Source: Thermomonas sp.
GTDB lineage: Bacteria > Pseudomonadota > Gammaproteobacteria > Xanthomonadales > Xanthomonadaceae
Assembly: GCF_019104945.1 (NCBI RefSeq)
Contig: NZ_JAHRWW010000014.1
Location: 121,425-185,424, forward strand
Direction of reading: 5' to 3'
Length of the DNA stretch: 64,000 nt
Made by a program: the position numbers and the translations under genes
Part shown: in pieces, positions 46,606 through 55,448 of the stretch
How positions within the stretch are numbered: position 1 is the stretch's first letter
How the letters are laid out: the number at the start of each line of letters is the position of its first letter
Notes under the pieces: generated by a model
Seen by the model: only the letters and a program-made list of their open reading frames with translations
What the model was told of the DNA's origin: nothing
The model's database searches: none

Positions 46606-46941
46606 TTATGGCCGCGCTTTGCGTGCGGCAATGGCTGTGTTGAGTTTTGCCTGTGAACGTTTGCGTGCACTCTCTAAGGAGAGGCTGGGTTTGCCATCAC
46701 GAATGTCTTGTAGGCCGGAGATTGCGTCGTTCAATACACCAAGATGAAGCGCAGCACGGGCTTGTTTATCGCGTTCAAGTTGGTGGTAGTAGTCCAGCTT
46801 TCGTGCATCCACCAACGCAACATAGCTCTCACCGTTACGGGTGATGATCTTTTCATGCCCGGCGCGCACTTCGTCTGCTAGCCGGGTCAAATCGCTGCGC
46901 ACCTTATTAAAAGGAACGATATCGGCAGAGGTGATGGGCAT
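46606..46941 (-). CDS. Phd/YefM family antitoxin
   Basis: This is a 111-residue antitoxin. The N-terminal DNA-binding half contains VPFNKVRSDLTRLADEVR, HEKIITRNGESYVALVDARK, typical of Phd/YefM. The C-terminal half is helical and basic, the toxin-binding arm. I start it at ATG 46941, which has AGAGGTCTCC in front; the open frame extends 19 codons further without family resemblance. It probably represses its own promoter. Confidence 0.85.
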   Translation of the reverse strand: MPITSADIVPFNKVRSDLTRLADEVRAGHEKIITRNGESYVALVDARKLDYYHQLERDKQARAALHLGVLNDAISGLQDIRDGKPSLSLESARKRSQAKLNTAIAARKARP

Positions 46942-46956
46942 GGAGACCTCTTTGTA

Positions 46957-46974
46957 AACATCTATGTGAATGTT
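46957..46974 (-). promoter_or_regulatory. Possible autoregulatory operator of the Phd/RelE pair
   Basis: AACAT (46957-46961) and ATGTT (46970-46974) form a short dyad in an AT-rich stretch 16 bp before the antitoxin ATG, a position typical for Phd-type operators. Confidence 0.3.
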
Positions 46975-47086
46975 AATCAATTTGTGTATGTCCAACAAGG
47001 TCGTGCTGCGTGTGCGGTTCTAGTGGTGCTGGTAATTGTTTCGCTGAACAAATGGCAACAAACGAGGAGGTGTGACTTCTTGGCTA

Positions 47087-47147
47087 TTGCGTGTATTGAG
47101 ATGGTGTACTACATTACCAACACACCAAATCACACCAAGTAAGGAGA
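47087..47147 (+). promoter_or_regulatory. Promoter and ribosome-binding site of the 63-aa protein gene
   Basis: TTGCGT (47087-47092) and TACATT (47110-47115) are 17 bp apart, and AAGGAGA (47141-47147) stands 5 bases before the ATG at 47153. The strong ribosome-binding site fixes the start of the small gene. Confidence 0.5.
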
Positions 47148-47152
47148 ACACT

Positions 47153-47344
47153 ATGAACGTCCAAACCCAAACAACCCGCACCTTCGTTGAACGCCGTAAC
47201 CTGCCGCGCAGTGTGGCCGAAAACCGTTACCAGTCGCACTTGGGCGAGGGGCGCGAGTTCGGCATTGGCTACGGCCGTAGCAGCGGTTATGCACGCGTGC
47301 GCAGCTACGTGAGCCAGCAACCGAAGCTGTTCCGCTGCAGCTAA
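47153..47344 (+). CDS. Small basic protein of unknown function (63 aa)
   Basis: This short gene has clear expression signals but I do not recognise a family. The product is Arg-rich (ten Arg), with Gly/Tyr-rich GIGYGRSSGYARVR in the C-terminal half, and has no membrane segment or signal peptide. The 27 open codons upstream of the AAGGAGA-preceded ATG are unlikely to be translated. It faces the ACP phosphodiesterase gene, separated by 3 bp, and lies 212 bp from the divergent antitoxin. RNA or DNA binding is conceivable from the charge only. Confidence 0.65.
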   Translation: MNVQTQTTRTFVERRNLPRSVAENRYQSHLGEGREFGIGYGRSSGYARVRSYVSQQPKLFRCS

Positions 47345-47347
47345 TAC

Positions 47348-47941
47348 TCAAAAGGAGGGGTGCATCGCTGCGGCCGCCTGCACCAGTTCCGGGAAAAACG
47401 TCTCGAACGCCGCCTGCATCGCTTCTTCATGCGTGTGCAGTACATCGAGGCAAGCAATGAGTTTGTCACCATTGCGCGAGAGTCGTGTCGAAATGCCACG
47501 CACAGCGGTATCCACACTCTCGCGCTGGACATAAGAGCCCAGCCAATCGTGCGCCTGCATGCGCGGTGCGATGGCCGCAAGGCGCGGCGGTAATGCGTGT
47601 CGGTGCTTGTGCAAAATGCGATACACACGCGCGCTAAAATCAGCCAGTGATGCCGTGTTCCAGCGCGTCCAATCGCGCGCAAAGCAATGGTCGAAATACA
47701 CGTCGAGCGCAATTCCTGCATAGCGGCGCAGGCCGGCGGGGTCAAATATCGCGCGTGCGGCCACTACAGCGGGGTGGCTGTCGGTATAGCGGTCGATCTG
47801 CCAATGCCGCACGATTTCCGCGCGGATAGGCAGTGGCCAGTCGGTCAACGCGCTGGGGCCGTGCACGAAATCACCCAATAGCGCGCCGAGTATTGCTGCA
47901 TCCGATTGACGTGCCAGCCATGCGTGAACGAGGTAGTTCAT
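47348..47941 (-). CDS. acpH: Acyl-carrier-protein phosphodiesterase (AcpH family)
   Basis: This is a 197-residue member of the AcpH/DUF479 family, which removes the phosphopantetheine arm from ACP. It starts MNYLVHAWLARQSD, has GALLGDFVHG near residue 22, RHWQIDRYTDSHP near 46 and the metal-binding-like DVYFDHCFARDW. An ATG one codon upstream (47944) is equally possible. It lies 3 bp after the response regulator gene and may be cotranscribed with the two-component genes. Confidence 0.88.
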   Translation of the reverse strand: MNYLVHAWLARQSDAAILGALLGDFVHGPSALTDWPLPIRAEIVRHWQIDRYTDSHPAVVAARAIFDPAGLRRYAGIALDVYFDHCFARDWTRWNTASLADFSARVYRILHKHRHALPPRLAAIAPRMQAHDWLGSYVQRESVDTAVRGISTRLSRNGDKLIACLDVLHTHEEAMQAAFETFFPELVQAAAAMHPSF

Positions 47942-47944
47942 CAA

Positions 47945-48718
47945 TTACATCTGTTTGAATAAGGGCATGAACGGTTGACTGACGCTGAGCGTTTCGCTGC
48001 GTTGCTTCAGGCGTACGGTGCCGCGCCCGGTGTCATCGCGGCTGATGCCAGCGATAGCTTTCAGATTCACAATTGTGCTGCGATGAATTTGCTTGAAACA
48101 GCGCCCGTCTAGGCGTGGTAACAATTCGCGCAAGGAACTACGAAGCAGTGCTTCCCCATTGGCCGTTACCACGGTGGTGTATTTGTGTTCGGCCTGAAAA
48201 TAAATGACATCGTCGATCAAGATCAGCTGAGTTTCGCGGCCGGTGCTGGCGGTGAGCCAAGTCAGCGGTTCTGCCGCCTGCGTTGCAGCGGGGCGTGCGC
48301 TGAGCTTTTCCAAAAGCGCCGCGAGCATGGGGGCATGGTGGCGGACATCGCGTGTTTGTATGCGGGTAAGCGTGGCAGCGAGCCGGTCAGGTTGAATGGG
48401 CTTAAGCAGATAGTCGATCGCGCCGTGTTCGAAAGCGTCTAGTGCGTATTGGTCATACGCGGTGACGAACACTATTTGCGTCAAGGGGCTGGCTTCCACC
48501 GCGAGCGCCGCCACTTCAAGGCCGCTCAGGCCAGGCATACGGATGTCGAGGAATGCCACATCGGGTTGATGCTCGGCCAAGGCCTCGACTGCGCTGGCAC
48601 CGTCTTCGCATTCGGCAACGATGCGCAGCGCAGGCCAAGCGCGCTGCAGCTCCGAAACGAGTGACTGACGCAGCAATACTTCGTCTTCAGCCACAAGGCA
48701 GGTGGGGGCGTCCGTCAT
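47945..48718 (-). CDS. LytR/AlgR family response regulator
   Basis: This is a 257-residue response regulator. The receiver domain has the acidic pocket EDE near residue 11, the phosphoacceptor Asp58 in FLDIRMPGLSG, and a conserved Lys in LLKPIQ. The C-terminal half is a LytTR DNA-binding domain (VIYFQAEHKYTTVVT, then FKQIHRSTIVNLKAI). Its start overlaps the histidine kinase gene by 4 bp, so the two form a LytS/LytR-type pair. Xanthomonads and pseudomonads use AlgZ/AlgR pairs of this type for surface traits; equivalence here is not shown. Confidence 0.92.
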   Translation of the reverse strand: MTDAPTCLVAEDEVLLRQSLVSELQRAWPALRIVAECEDGASAVEALAEHQPDVAFLDIRMPGLSGLEVAALAVEASPLTQIVFVTAYDQYALDAFEHGAIDYLLKPIQPDRLAATLTRIQTRDVRHHAPMLAALLEKLSARPAATQAAEPLTWLTASTGRETQLILIDDVIYFQAEHKYTTVVTANGEALLRSSLRELLPRLDGRCFKQIHRSTIVNLKAIAGISRDDTGRGTVRLKQRSETLSVSQPFMPLFKQM

Positions 48719-49962
48719 AAAGCAGTTCCTGCTGCAGGCAGTGAAACCGTGGCGGCTACGCCGGTGGGGAAGTTCGCAACAACGGCCAAGTTAGCATCTC
48801 CGTTGAAGCGCAGGCGCAGTCGCTCGCGTACATTCTTCAAGCCAATGCCACTGCCACTGGTGCTGCTATTAAATCCTTCGCCATCATCGGCCACGGTGAC
48901 TGCCACGGTGTTGGCGTCGCGGCGGGCGCGGATCCACACCGTGCCGCCGTGGGTGCGCGGTTCCAGCCCATGCTTGATCGCATTCTCCACCAAGGTCTGT
49001 AGCATCATGGCGGGCAGCGGAGTGGCGCGCAGTGCTTCGGGAATCTCCACCTGCACGGTGAGCCGGTCACCCATACGGATTTTCAAAATTTCTAAATAGG
49101 CTAGGGCGCGTTCTAGTTCGGTGCCGAGCGTGGACATTTCATCTTCCGCATTGGGCAATGAATGGCGCAGGTATTGGATCAAATGGCCCAGCATCGCTTC
49201 GGCGCGTGCGGGGTCGCTGCGGGTTAGTAGTTGAGCGCTGGCCAACGTATTGTAAAGAAAATGCGGTTCTACCTGCGCGTGCAGTAGATGCAGCTTGGCT
49301 TCGGTCAATTCTTTTTCGGTGGCGGTTTGCGTTGCGCGGTCTTGGTCTTGGCGGCGGCGTTCGCCGATGCGACGCGTAATGGCGCGCGCGATGGCTTCGG
49401 CATTTTCGTAATTGGTGCCGTCATCCACCAAAAACCAATCGCTCCACGCCGGGCTTTCAGGTTCGCAAATGAGGCTCACTCGTCCGCTGTCGCCGGTGGG
49501 GGTAACGATGGCCAGAAGCTGGTTGCATGCGGGGGCAAACCACAGCAGCGGGTTCCAGCGCCGCAGCAACGGTTCACCATATAGCTGTGGACGGGTGAGC
49601 TTGGCTTTGATCTGCAAGCTGTCGCGCGCACTGTGTACGTCGTTGACGCCGGGCAATTCGCGCACGGCGGCATCGACCACGTCAAACGCTTCGCCCGCTT
49701 CCAAAGGAATTTCGATGATTCGCTTCTGGCGGTTGTCGAGCGTGTCGGTGTCGCTGCGGCCGGCGATCAACTTCACGCGGTGTAGGTGAGAAAATGCGCC
49801 AGTAATCACCAAGCCCATAGTGCCAAAGCCAAACAGCACGGCGGGTAGTTCGAAGCTGCCAATCAGCGGCACAGACGAATACAGACCAACTGCAAGCAGG
49901 ACGGCGAGCCCCCACGCGGCGGTGATACGCACAAGAAAGAAGAAGCGTTTGAACATGATCAT
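48715..49962 (-). CDS. Sensor histidine kinase (LytS/AlgZ type)
   Basis: This is a 415-residue membrane kinase. Two membrane helices (about residues 8-30 and 38-60) are followed by a cytoplasmic region of about 150 residues that I cannot assign, then a His_kinase domain with the phosphoacceptor H234 in QVEPHFLYNTL and a GHKL ATPase domain (VENAIKHGLEPR, DDGEGFN, GIGLKNVRERL). It is cotranscribed with the LytTR regulator downstream. ATG 49962 or 49956 could be the start. Confidence 0.9.
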   Translation of the reverse strand: MIMFKRFFFLVRITAAWGLAVLLAVGLYSSVPLIGSFELPAVLFGFGTMGLVITGAFSHLHRVKLIAGRSDTDTLDNRQKRIIEIPLEAGEAFDVVDAAVRELPGVNDVHSARDSLQIKAKLTRPQLYGEPLLRRWNPLLWFAPACNQLLAIVTPTGDSGRVSLICEPESPAWSDWFLVDDGTNYENAEAIARAITRRIGERRRQDQDRATQTATEKELTEAKLHLLHAQVEPHFLYNTLASAQLLTRSDPARAEAMLGHLIQYLRHSLPNAEDEMSTLGTELERALAYLEILKIRMGDRLTVQVEIPEALRATPLPAMMLQTLVENAIKHGLEPRTHGGTVWIRARRDANTVAVTVADDGEGFNSSTSGSGIGLKNVRERLRLRFNGDANLAVVANFPTGVAATVSLPAAGTAL

Positions 49963-50130
49963 TGGTTGTGAGAAAAGGTGATCGTGAGCCTAGTTGCGGG
50001 GTGCCGAGATGGAAACGAGATTACGATGAAACCTTGGCAGGGGCGATAAAGTCCCAATTAGCCGCGATGAAGATGGACGCGATCGCAGCTGTTCATGGCA
50101 GAGTGCGATGCTGCAATGCACAATACGTAG

Positions 50131-51351
50131 ATGACGCACGCAATCAATTCCTCTATTCCTCATGCTCCGCTCACCCCACGACAAGTGAACTGGGTGCTGT
50201 TTGCGTTCGCATTGGGTGGTTTCGCCATTGGCACCAGCGAGTTTGTGGTGATGGGGCTCATCAGCGAAATCGCGCGCGGTTTTGGTGTGACCGAACCGCA
50301 GGTGGGGCATGTAGTGAGCGCTTATGCGTTGGGCGTGGTGGTGGGTGCGCCGTTGTTGGCGGTGTTGGGTGCGCAGATGCGTCGCCGCCGCCTACTTTTG
50401 CTGCTGATGGGGTTTTACGCGTTGGCAAATGGGGTGAGCGCGCTTGCGCCGTCGTACCACTGGATGATGGTGTTTCGTTTCATTGCAGGTCTGCCGCATG
50501 GCGCGTATTTCGGCGTGGCGGCGTTAGTGGCTGCGCATATCAGCCCGCCATCGCAGCGCGGCAGCGCGGTGGGTAAGGTGATGCTTGGGCTGTCGGTGGC
50601 GCTGCTGCTGGGCAACCCGCTGGCCACGTGGATGGGCCAGTTATGGAGCTGGCGTGTTGCTTTTGTGCTGGTGGCGGGCATCGCGCTGGCCACAGTACTG
50701 ATGATCGCTGCTTGCCTGCCACCGGGCATGGGCACCCCGCGCACCGACGCGCGGAGAGAGCTGCACGACTTCAATCGTGCGCCGGTATGGCTCACGCTGG
50801 GCATCGGCGCGATTGGGTTTGCTGGGATGTTTGCGGTGTTTAGCTATCTGCCGCCCACCATGGCCCATGTTGCCGGTGTTGGCGCGTCTTATGTGCCGCT
50901 GGGGTTGGTGGCGTTTGGCCTTGGCAGCGTGATCGCCTCGCTGCTGGGCGGTTGGTTGTTTGACCGCTTTGGCTTCCGCTCGGTGGCGCTGATTATGCTT
51001 TGGGCGGTGGGGGCTCTGTTGCTGTACCCGTGGGCGGCGCAGTCGATCGGTACGCTGCTGCCGATGGTATTGGTGATCGGCACCTTCGGCGCATTGGTGC
51101 CGGTGCTGCAGTCGCATTTGATGGATGTGGCGGGTAACGCACAAACGCTTGCAGCGGCGTCGAACCACTCAGCCTTCAATACCGCCAATGCGCTGGGACC
51201 GTGGCTTGGCGGCATGGCGATTACCGCCGGATACGGCTGGACGTCGGTGGCCTATGTGGGGGTGGCAACGACGCTGATCGGGTTGATGATCTACGTCGTT
51301 GCCGCAAGGCAAGGCCGCCAAGCACTTAGCGTGCAGCCGTCCGAGAATTAA
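50131..51351 (+). CDS. MFS transporter, drug/nucleoside exporter type (AraJ/PbuE-like)
   Basis: This is a 406-residue, 12-helix major facilitator. FALGGFAIGTSEFVVMGL (helix 1) and SAYALGVVVGAPLLAVLGAQ are characteristic of the DHA1 group that includes AraJ, PbuE and chloramphenicol exporters. The substrate cannot be inferred. It is divergent from the sensor kinase (168 bp apart) and its last 26 bp overlap the convergent DUF3016 gene. Confidence 0.9.
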   Translation: MTHAINSSIPHAPLTPRQVNWVLFAFALGGFAIGTSEFVVMGLISEIARGFGVTEPQVGHVVSAYALGVVVGAPLLAVLGAQMRRRRLLLLLMGFYALANGVSALAPSYHWMMVFRFIAGLPHGAYFGVAALVAAHISPPSQRGSAVGKVMLGLSVALLLGNPLATWMGQLWSWRVAFVLVAGIALATVLMIAACLPPGMGTPRTDARRELHDFNRAPVWLTLGIGAIGFAGMFAVFSYLPPTMAHVAGVGASYVPLGLVAFGLGSVIASLLGGWLFDRFGFRSVALIMLWAVGALLLYPWAAQSIGTLLPMVLVIGTFGALVPVLQSHLMDVAGNAQTLAAASNHSAFNTANALGPWLGGMAITAGYGWTSVAYVGVATTLIGLMIYVVAARQGRQALSVQPSEN

Positions 51352-51904
51352 ATTCGCGACGCACCCAACTGTCGATCATGCGCTTTTCGTAGCGCAGCGG
51401 GTCGGTGTCATTGAGTGGAGTGCTGTTTAGCAAGAATGCCGGATCGGTGAGCCTGCGCTCGCCTTCGGCCACTACGTTGCCTTGGGCGTCCAGTTCGCGA
51501 AATTTCAGCGTCATCCGTGGCGGGTAGATGTCGCGAATCATGCGGATATTTTGGCGCTCGATTCCGTACCACGGCTCGTATTGACCAGCCCGCTTAATGT
51601 CCACGATGGTGAGCGACAGTGTGTTGCCAGCGGGAAGGGCTTTTTCAGACTGGTCGCGCAGATACACGGCCAGCTTATTGAGCCAGTCACCCCGTTCGGC
51701 CTCGAAGCGGTTGCCGCTGCCGGTAATTTCAGTGAACTTGGCTGGGTCGCCCCAGCTCACGCTTACCGGGCCTTGCGCCGCCAGTGCGCGCGGAGCGTCG
51801 GGAGCGAGCATGCCGGTAGCTGTACCTGTTGAAGCACAGCCAACCGTCGCAAGAGCGAGTGCAGCAGATAGGGCGAAGTGTTTGAGTTTCATCGTCATCT
51901 CCAC
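51326..51904 (-). CDS. DUF3016 family lipoprotein
   Basis: This is a 192-residue exported protein. The signal peptide (LKHFALSAALALATVGC) ends in a lipobox-like VGC. The mature part contains VSWGDPAKFTEI, LSLTIVDIKRAGQYEPW and IRDIYPPRMTLKFRELDAQG, diagnostic of the DUF3016 family, which has no known function. ATG 51904 or 51892 may be the start. It ends inside the 3' end of the MFS gene. Confidence 0.85.
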   Translation of the reverse strand: MEMTMKLKHFALSAALALATVGCASTGTATGMLAPDAPRALAAQGPVSVSWGDPAKFTEITGSGNRFEAERGDWLNKLAVYLRDQSEKALPAGNTLSLTIVDIKRAGQYEPWYGIERQNIRMIRDIYPPRMTLKFRELDAQGNVVAEGERRLTDPAFLLNSTPLNDTDPLRYEKRMIDSWVRREFNSRTAAR

Positions 51905-51963
51905 GAATGCCTTGCTGTGAGTGTGGGGGCTAAACCGAGTTCCTTGAAGCTTTTCGGAGGTGT

Positions 51964-52230
51964 TCAGTCAGCTGCGGTTTCGCCTTCAGCGTCTTTGAAC
52001 CATGCTTCCACCTTGCCTTTGATCTTCAGCGTCATCGGCATGCCGCGGCGGTCTAGCGCTTTGCCCGCCTGCACGCGCACCCAGCCTTCGCTGATGCAGT
52101 ATTCCTCCACATTGGTGCGCTCGGTGCCGTTGAAGCGGATGCCAATGCCGCGTTCGAGCAAGGCTTCGTCATAAAATTTGCTGCGCGGATCGTTGCAAAG
52201 GCGGTCGGGGGGCGTGGTGAGATCGGTCAT
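51964..52230 (-). CDS. DUF3297 family protein
   Basis: This is an 88-residue cytoplasmic protein matching DUF3297: PPDRLCNDPRSKFYD, then GIGIRFNGTERTNVEEYC, GWVRVQAGKALDRRG and PMTLKIKGKVEAWF. The family is conserved in proteobacteria and uncharacterised. Start at ATG 52230; four more open codons precede it. It is divergent from rsmC. Confidence 0.88.
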   Translation of the reverse strand: MTDLTTPPDRLCNDPRSKFYDEALLERGIGIRFNGTERTNVEEYCISEGWVRVQAGKALDRRGMPMTLKIKGKVEAWFKDAEGETAAD

Positions 52231-52293
52231 GGTCGTGAACAAACAATGGAAAGAACACAGGATACCCGTTGTCAGTGCCGGTAAACTGAAGGC

Positions 52294-53331
52294 ATGAGTT
52301 CAAATCACCGTGATCTAGCGCTGGATGCCCTGCTGCATCCCTTTCAACAACAACTGTTGCAGTGGCAGCCGCCCGCGCTGTTTTTGCGCGCGCGTCCAAG
52401 CAGCGCGTTGCCCGCCGGGATACAGGCCACTCAGCCTTTTGCCCCTGCCGCTACTGCCTTGCAACGGGTAGGTACAGCGTTATTGGACGAAGACGCACTG
52501 CCTGCGGCTGCATTCCCGTTGGTGCTGGTCTTGCCGCCGCGCCAGCGTGAAGAGGCGCGCGCGCTGTTCGCCAAGGCCTACGCGGCGCTTGCACCGGGCG
52601 GCATCGTGGTGGCCGCGGTGGCCAATGATGAAGGTGCAAAATCGCGCGAAGCAGATTTGAAGCAGTTGGCCGGAAGTGTGACGACGCTCAGCAAGTACCA
52701 TTGCCGCGTTTTTTGGACGCAGCCGCATGCCGTGTGGAATGCGGAGCTCGGCGCGCAGTGGCAGGGGCTGGATGCGCCGCGCCGCGTGGTTACGGACGAT
52801 GCCGCCAACGGCCATTTTATGAGCCGTCCGGGCGTATTTGCGTGGGATCGCGTCGATGCTGCTTCAAAAATGTTGGTGGCAGCACTGCCTGCCAATTTAA
52901 CTGGCGCGGTGGCCGATTTCGGCGCGGGTTGGGGCTATCTGGCGCAGCAGGTGCTGGCGCGCTGCCCGAAGGTGACATCGCTGGATTTATACGAGGCCGA
53001 TGCGCGCGCGCTGGCACTGGCGCAGCACAATCTCGCGCTGGCGCAGGTCACCGTGCGCACGCATTGGCATGACGTGACGGCAGGCGTTGACGGGCGCTTC
53101 GATGCAATCGTCTGTAATCCCCCTTTCCATGCCTTGGGCGGCGGTGAGCGCCCGGATATTGGGCGTGCGTTTATTGCCGCTGCCGCGCAAGCGTTAAAGC
53201 CCAAGGGCGTGCTGTGGCTGGTGGCAAATCGTCATCTTCCCTATGAAGACGCATTGGCGACGGGTTTTGCCCAAGTGAGCTGTGTTGCGCAGGGTGGTGG
53301 TTTCAAAATTGTGCAAGCGGTGAAGGCATGA
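52294..53331 (+). CDS. rsmC: 16S rRNA (guanine-1207-N2)-methyltransferase RsmC-like
   Basis: This is a 345-residue class I SAM methyltransferase with the RsmC/RlmG two-domain design: a degenerate N-terminal domain and a catalytic C-terminal domain with VADFGAGWGYLAQQVL (SAM loop, about residue 207), the acidic strand end DLYEADARAL and the base-flipping NPPFHALGG motif near 270. RsmC rather than RlmG is suggested by length and layout. It overlaps rsuA by 4 bp. Confidence 0.88.
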   Translation: MSSNHRDLALDALLHPFQQQLLQWQPPALFLRARPSSALPAGIQATQPFAPAATALQRVGTALLDEDALPAAAFPLVLVLPPRQREEARALFAKAYAALAPGGIVVAAVANDEGAKSREADLKQLAGSVTTLSKYHCRVFWTQPHAVWNAELGAQWQGLDAPRRVVTDDAANGHFMSRPGVFAWDRVDAASKMLVAALPANLTGAVADFGAGWGYLAQQVLARCPKVTSLDLYEADARALALAQHNLALAQVTVRTHWHDVTAGVDGRFDAIVCNPPFHALGGGERPDIGRAFIAAAAQALKPKGVLWLVANRHLPYEDALATGFAQVSCVAQGGGFKIVQAVKA

Positions 53332-54032
53332 AGCTGGTCAAGCATATCGCCAATCTCGGCTACGGCAGCCGCAAAGACGTGCAATGGATGTTTCGCGAAG
53401 GGCGTATCACCGACCTTCAGGGCGAAGTGCTGTACGCCGATGATCAGGTAGGTCCTGCGCAGGTCATGGTTGATGGCGAGCCGCTCGACCCGCCGCCGGG
53501 CCTGCTGCTGATGCTGCACAAGCCGGTGGGTTATACCTGTTCCACCAAGGACCCTGGGCGTGTGGTATTTGATCTCTTGCCGCCGCGCTACCGCCTGCGC
53601 AGCCCCGCACTGTCCACCGTGGGGCGCTTGGATCGTGACACCTCCGGCCTGTTGCTGCTCACCGACGATGGTCAACTGCTGCATAAAATCATTGCGCCAA
53701 AATCCAAGTTGCCCAAGGTGTATCTGGCCACGCTGGCCAACGATCTGCGCGGTGATGAAGTTGGCCTCTTCGCCAGCGGCACGCTGCTGCTCGAAAACGA
53801 AAAGACCCCTCTACTGCCCGCTGAACTTGAAGTACTGGGCGCGCGTACAGCGCGACTCACCCTGCACGAAGGCCGTTACCACCAAGTGCGGCGCATGTTT
53901 GCGGCGGCGGGCAACCACGTTGAAGCATTGCATCGTGAGCGCGTGGGCGGCTTGGGTTTGAGCGCGCTGCCGGAAGGGCAGTGGTGCGCGCTGGACACAG
54001 CGCAGCGTGTGGAGTTGTTTGCATGTCCGTAA
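53328..54032 (+). CDS. rsuA: 16S rRNA pseudouridine synthase RsuA-like
   Basis: This is a 234-residue RsuA/RluB/E/F-family synthase. An N-terminal S4-like RNA-binding segment (KHIANLGYGSRKDVQWMF) precedes the catalytic block GRLDRDTSGLLLLTDDG with the active-site Asp, then KVYLATLAND and the family's EGRYHQVRRMFAA. RsuA modifies U516 of 16S rRNA. It is coupled to rsmC upstream (ATGA) and overlaps the HAD gene by 10 bp, forming a small rRNA-modification operon. Confidence 0.92.
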   Translation: MKLVKHIANLGYGSRKDVQWMFREGRITDLQGEVLYADDQVGPAQVMVDGEPLDPPPGLLLMLHKPVGYTCSTKDPGRVVFDLLPPRYRLRSPALSTVGRLDRDTSGLLLLTDDGQLLHKIIAPKSKLPKVYLATLANDLRGDEVGLFASGTLLLENEKTPLLPAELEVLGARTARLTLHEGRYHQVRRMFAAAGNHVEALHRERVGGLGLSALPEGQWCALDTAQRVELFACP

Positions 54033-54700
54033 CGCCGCTGCCGTTCAAGCCCGAGGCCGTGTTATTTGATATGGATGGCCTGATGCTAGATAGCGAACGC
54101 ATGCTCACCGGCTGTTTGGCACAGGCAGGTGAAGAGGCGGGGCATGTCTTGCCGCACAGCCTGTGGTTGGCGATGGTGGGCAATAGCAACGAAGCTTGCC
54201 GCGTGATGCTGGCCGAACACGTGGGCCCTATGGCCGCCGAAGCGTTATTTAACCGCGCGCACACCCTGTATATGGATGTGGTGGAAGCAGGGGTGCCGCA
54301 TAAGCCCGGTATTGTGGCCCTGCTCGGTTGGCTGCATGAAAACGCCATACCGCGCGCGGTAGGCACCACCACCAAGCGCCCGCTGGCGCTGCGCAAGCTG
54401 GCAGCGGCGGGGCTATTGCCGCATTTTGCTGCGGTGTGCACCAGTAGCGATGTGGCGCAGCCCAAGCCCGCGCCGGATATTTATCTGCTGGCCGCGCAAA
54501 CCTTAGGCGTTGCACCCACGCGCTGCGTGGTGCTGGAAGATTCACCCATCGGTGTGCGTGCCGCCTTGGCGGCGGGCATGACGCCAATTCAAATCCCCGA
54601 CCTGCTGGTGCCCGATGCACCCACGCGCGCACTGGGGCACCGTATCGTGGCTTCGCTTACTGAGGCGCAGGCCTTGTTAGCGGCGGCGCTTAGTCCCTGA
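54023..54700 (+). CDS. HAD-superfamily phosphatase (beta-phosphoglucomutase-like)
   Basis: This is a 225-residue HAD hydrolase. Motif I is FDMDGLMLDSERM with the nucleophile Asp near residue 16, motif II is the Thr in VGTTTKRP, motif III includes KPAPDIYLLAAQ, and motif IV is VLEDSPIGVRAALAAGM. The helical cap between motifs I and II fits the subfamily of sugar-phosphate or nucleotide phosphatases. The ATG overlaps rsuA. The substrate is unknown. Confidence 0.9.
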   Translation: MSVTPLPFKPEAVLFDMDGLMLDSERMLTGCLAQAGEEAGHVLPHSLWLAMVGNSNEACRVMLAEHVGPMAAEALFNRAHTLYMDVVEAGVPHKPGIVALLGWLHENAIPRAVGTTTKRPLALRKLAAAGLLPHFAAVCTSSDVAQPKPAPDIYLLAAQTLGVAPTRCVVLEDSPIGVRAALAAGMTPIQIPDLLVPDAPTRALGHRIVASLTEAQALLAAALSP

Positions 54701-55172
54701 AGTTATCAAATTGCAGCGGTAGCTCAAATTCCTGCCCACGCAGCAGCGCCATCGCCGCCTGTAGGTCGTCGCGCTTCTTGCCGGTGACGCGCAGCTTGTC
54801 GCCGTTGATCTGCGAATCCACCTTCAGCTTGGCGTCTTTAATCGCGCCTTGAATTTTTTTCGCCAGCTCGCGCTCAATACCCTGCTTCACCGTCACCTTT
54901 TGCCGTGCACCTGCGAGGTTGGTTTCGATATCGCCAAACTCTAGGCAGCGCACGTCGATCTTTCGCGCAATCAAGCGTGCGCGCAGGATGTCGGTCATTT
55001 GCTGCAGCTGAAAATCGCTAGGCGCCGACTGGGTAATCACGCTGTCTTCGCGCACAAACTTCGCGTCCACGCCCTTAAAGTCAAACCGGGTGGAAAGTTC
55101 GCGGTTGGCTTGGTCTACGGCATTGGTCAGTTCGTGGGTGTCCACTTCAGAAATAATGTCGAACGAAGGCAT
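54690..55172 (-). CDS. yajQ: YajQ family cyclic-di-GMP-binding protein
   Basis: This is a 160-residue YajQ protein with the family opening PSFDIISEVDTHELTNAVDQ, the FDFKGVDAKFVREDSVI segment and VTGKKRDDLQAAMALLRGQ near the end. In Xanthomonas a YajQ homologue binds cyclic-di-GMP and works with a LysR regulator on virulence genes. Start at ATG 55172; the upstream open stretch is not family-like. It converges with and overlaps the HAD gene by 11 bp. Confidence 0.94.
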   Translation of the reverse strand: MPSFDIISEVDTHELTNAVDQANRELSTRFDFKGVDAKFVREDSVITQSAPSDFQLQQMTDILRARLIARKIDVRCLEFGDIETNLAGARQKVTVKQGIERELAKKIQGAIKDAKLKVDSQINGDKLRVTGKKRDDLQAAMALLRGQEFELPLQFDNFRD

Positions 55173-55448
55173 GGTAGCAGTCATCAAAGAACGGAGCGTC
55201 AGGGTACCGCATTGGCGATAGCGAGGCATCTTGTGTGGCACTGCAATTTATAGCATCTGCTCAAAATAACTAATTACACCAGGGATAAAACAAGTGTCTT
55301 CGCGGGTGTTTTTCTAAAATCCCATTGCTTAATTTAACAAAATTATAAACATCCGGGTTAAATTGAGAAAATGCTGCGCCGCGGTTTGTAGTTGCTCTAA
55401 AAGTATGCGCACAATAGCCATCTCACCCACAACAGCGGAGTTCCGGCC

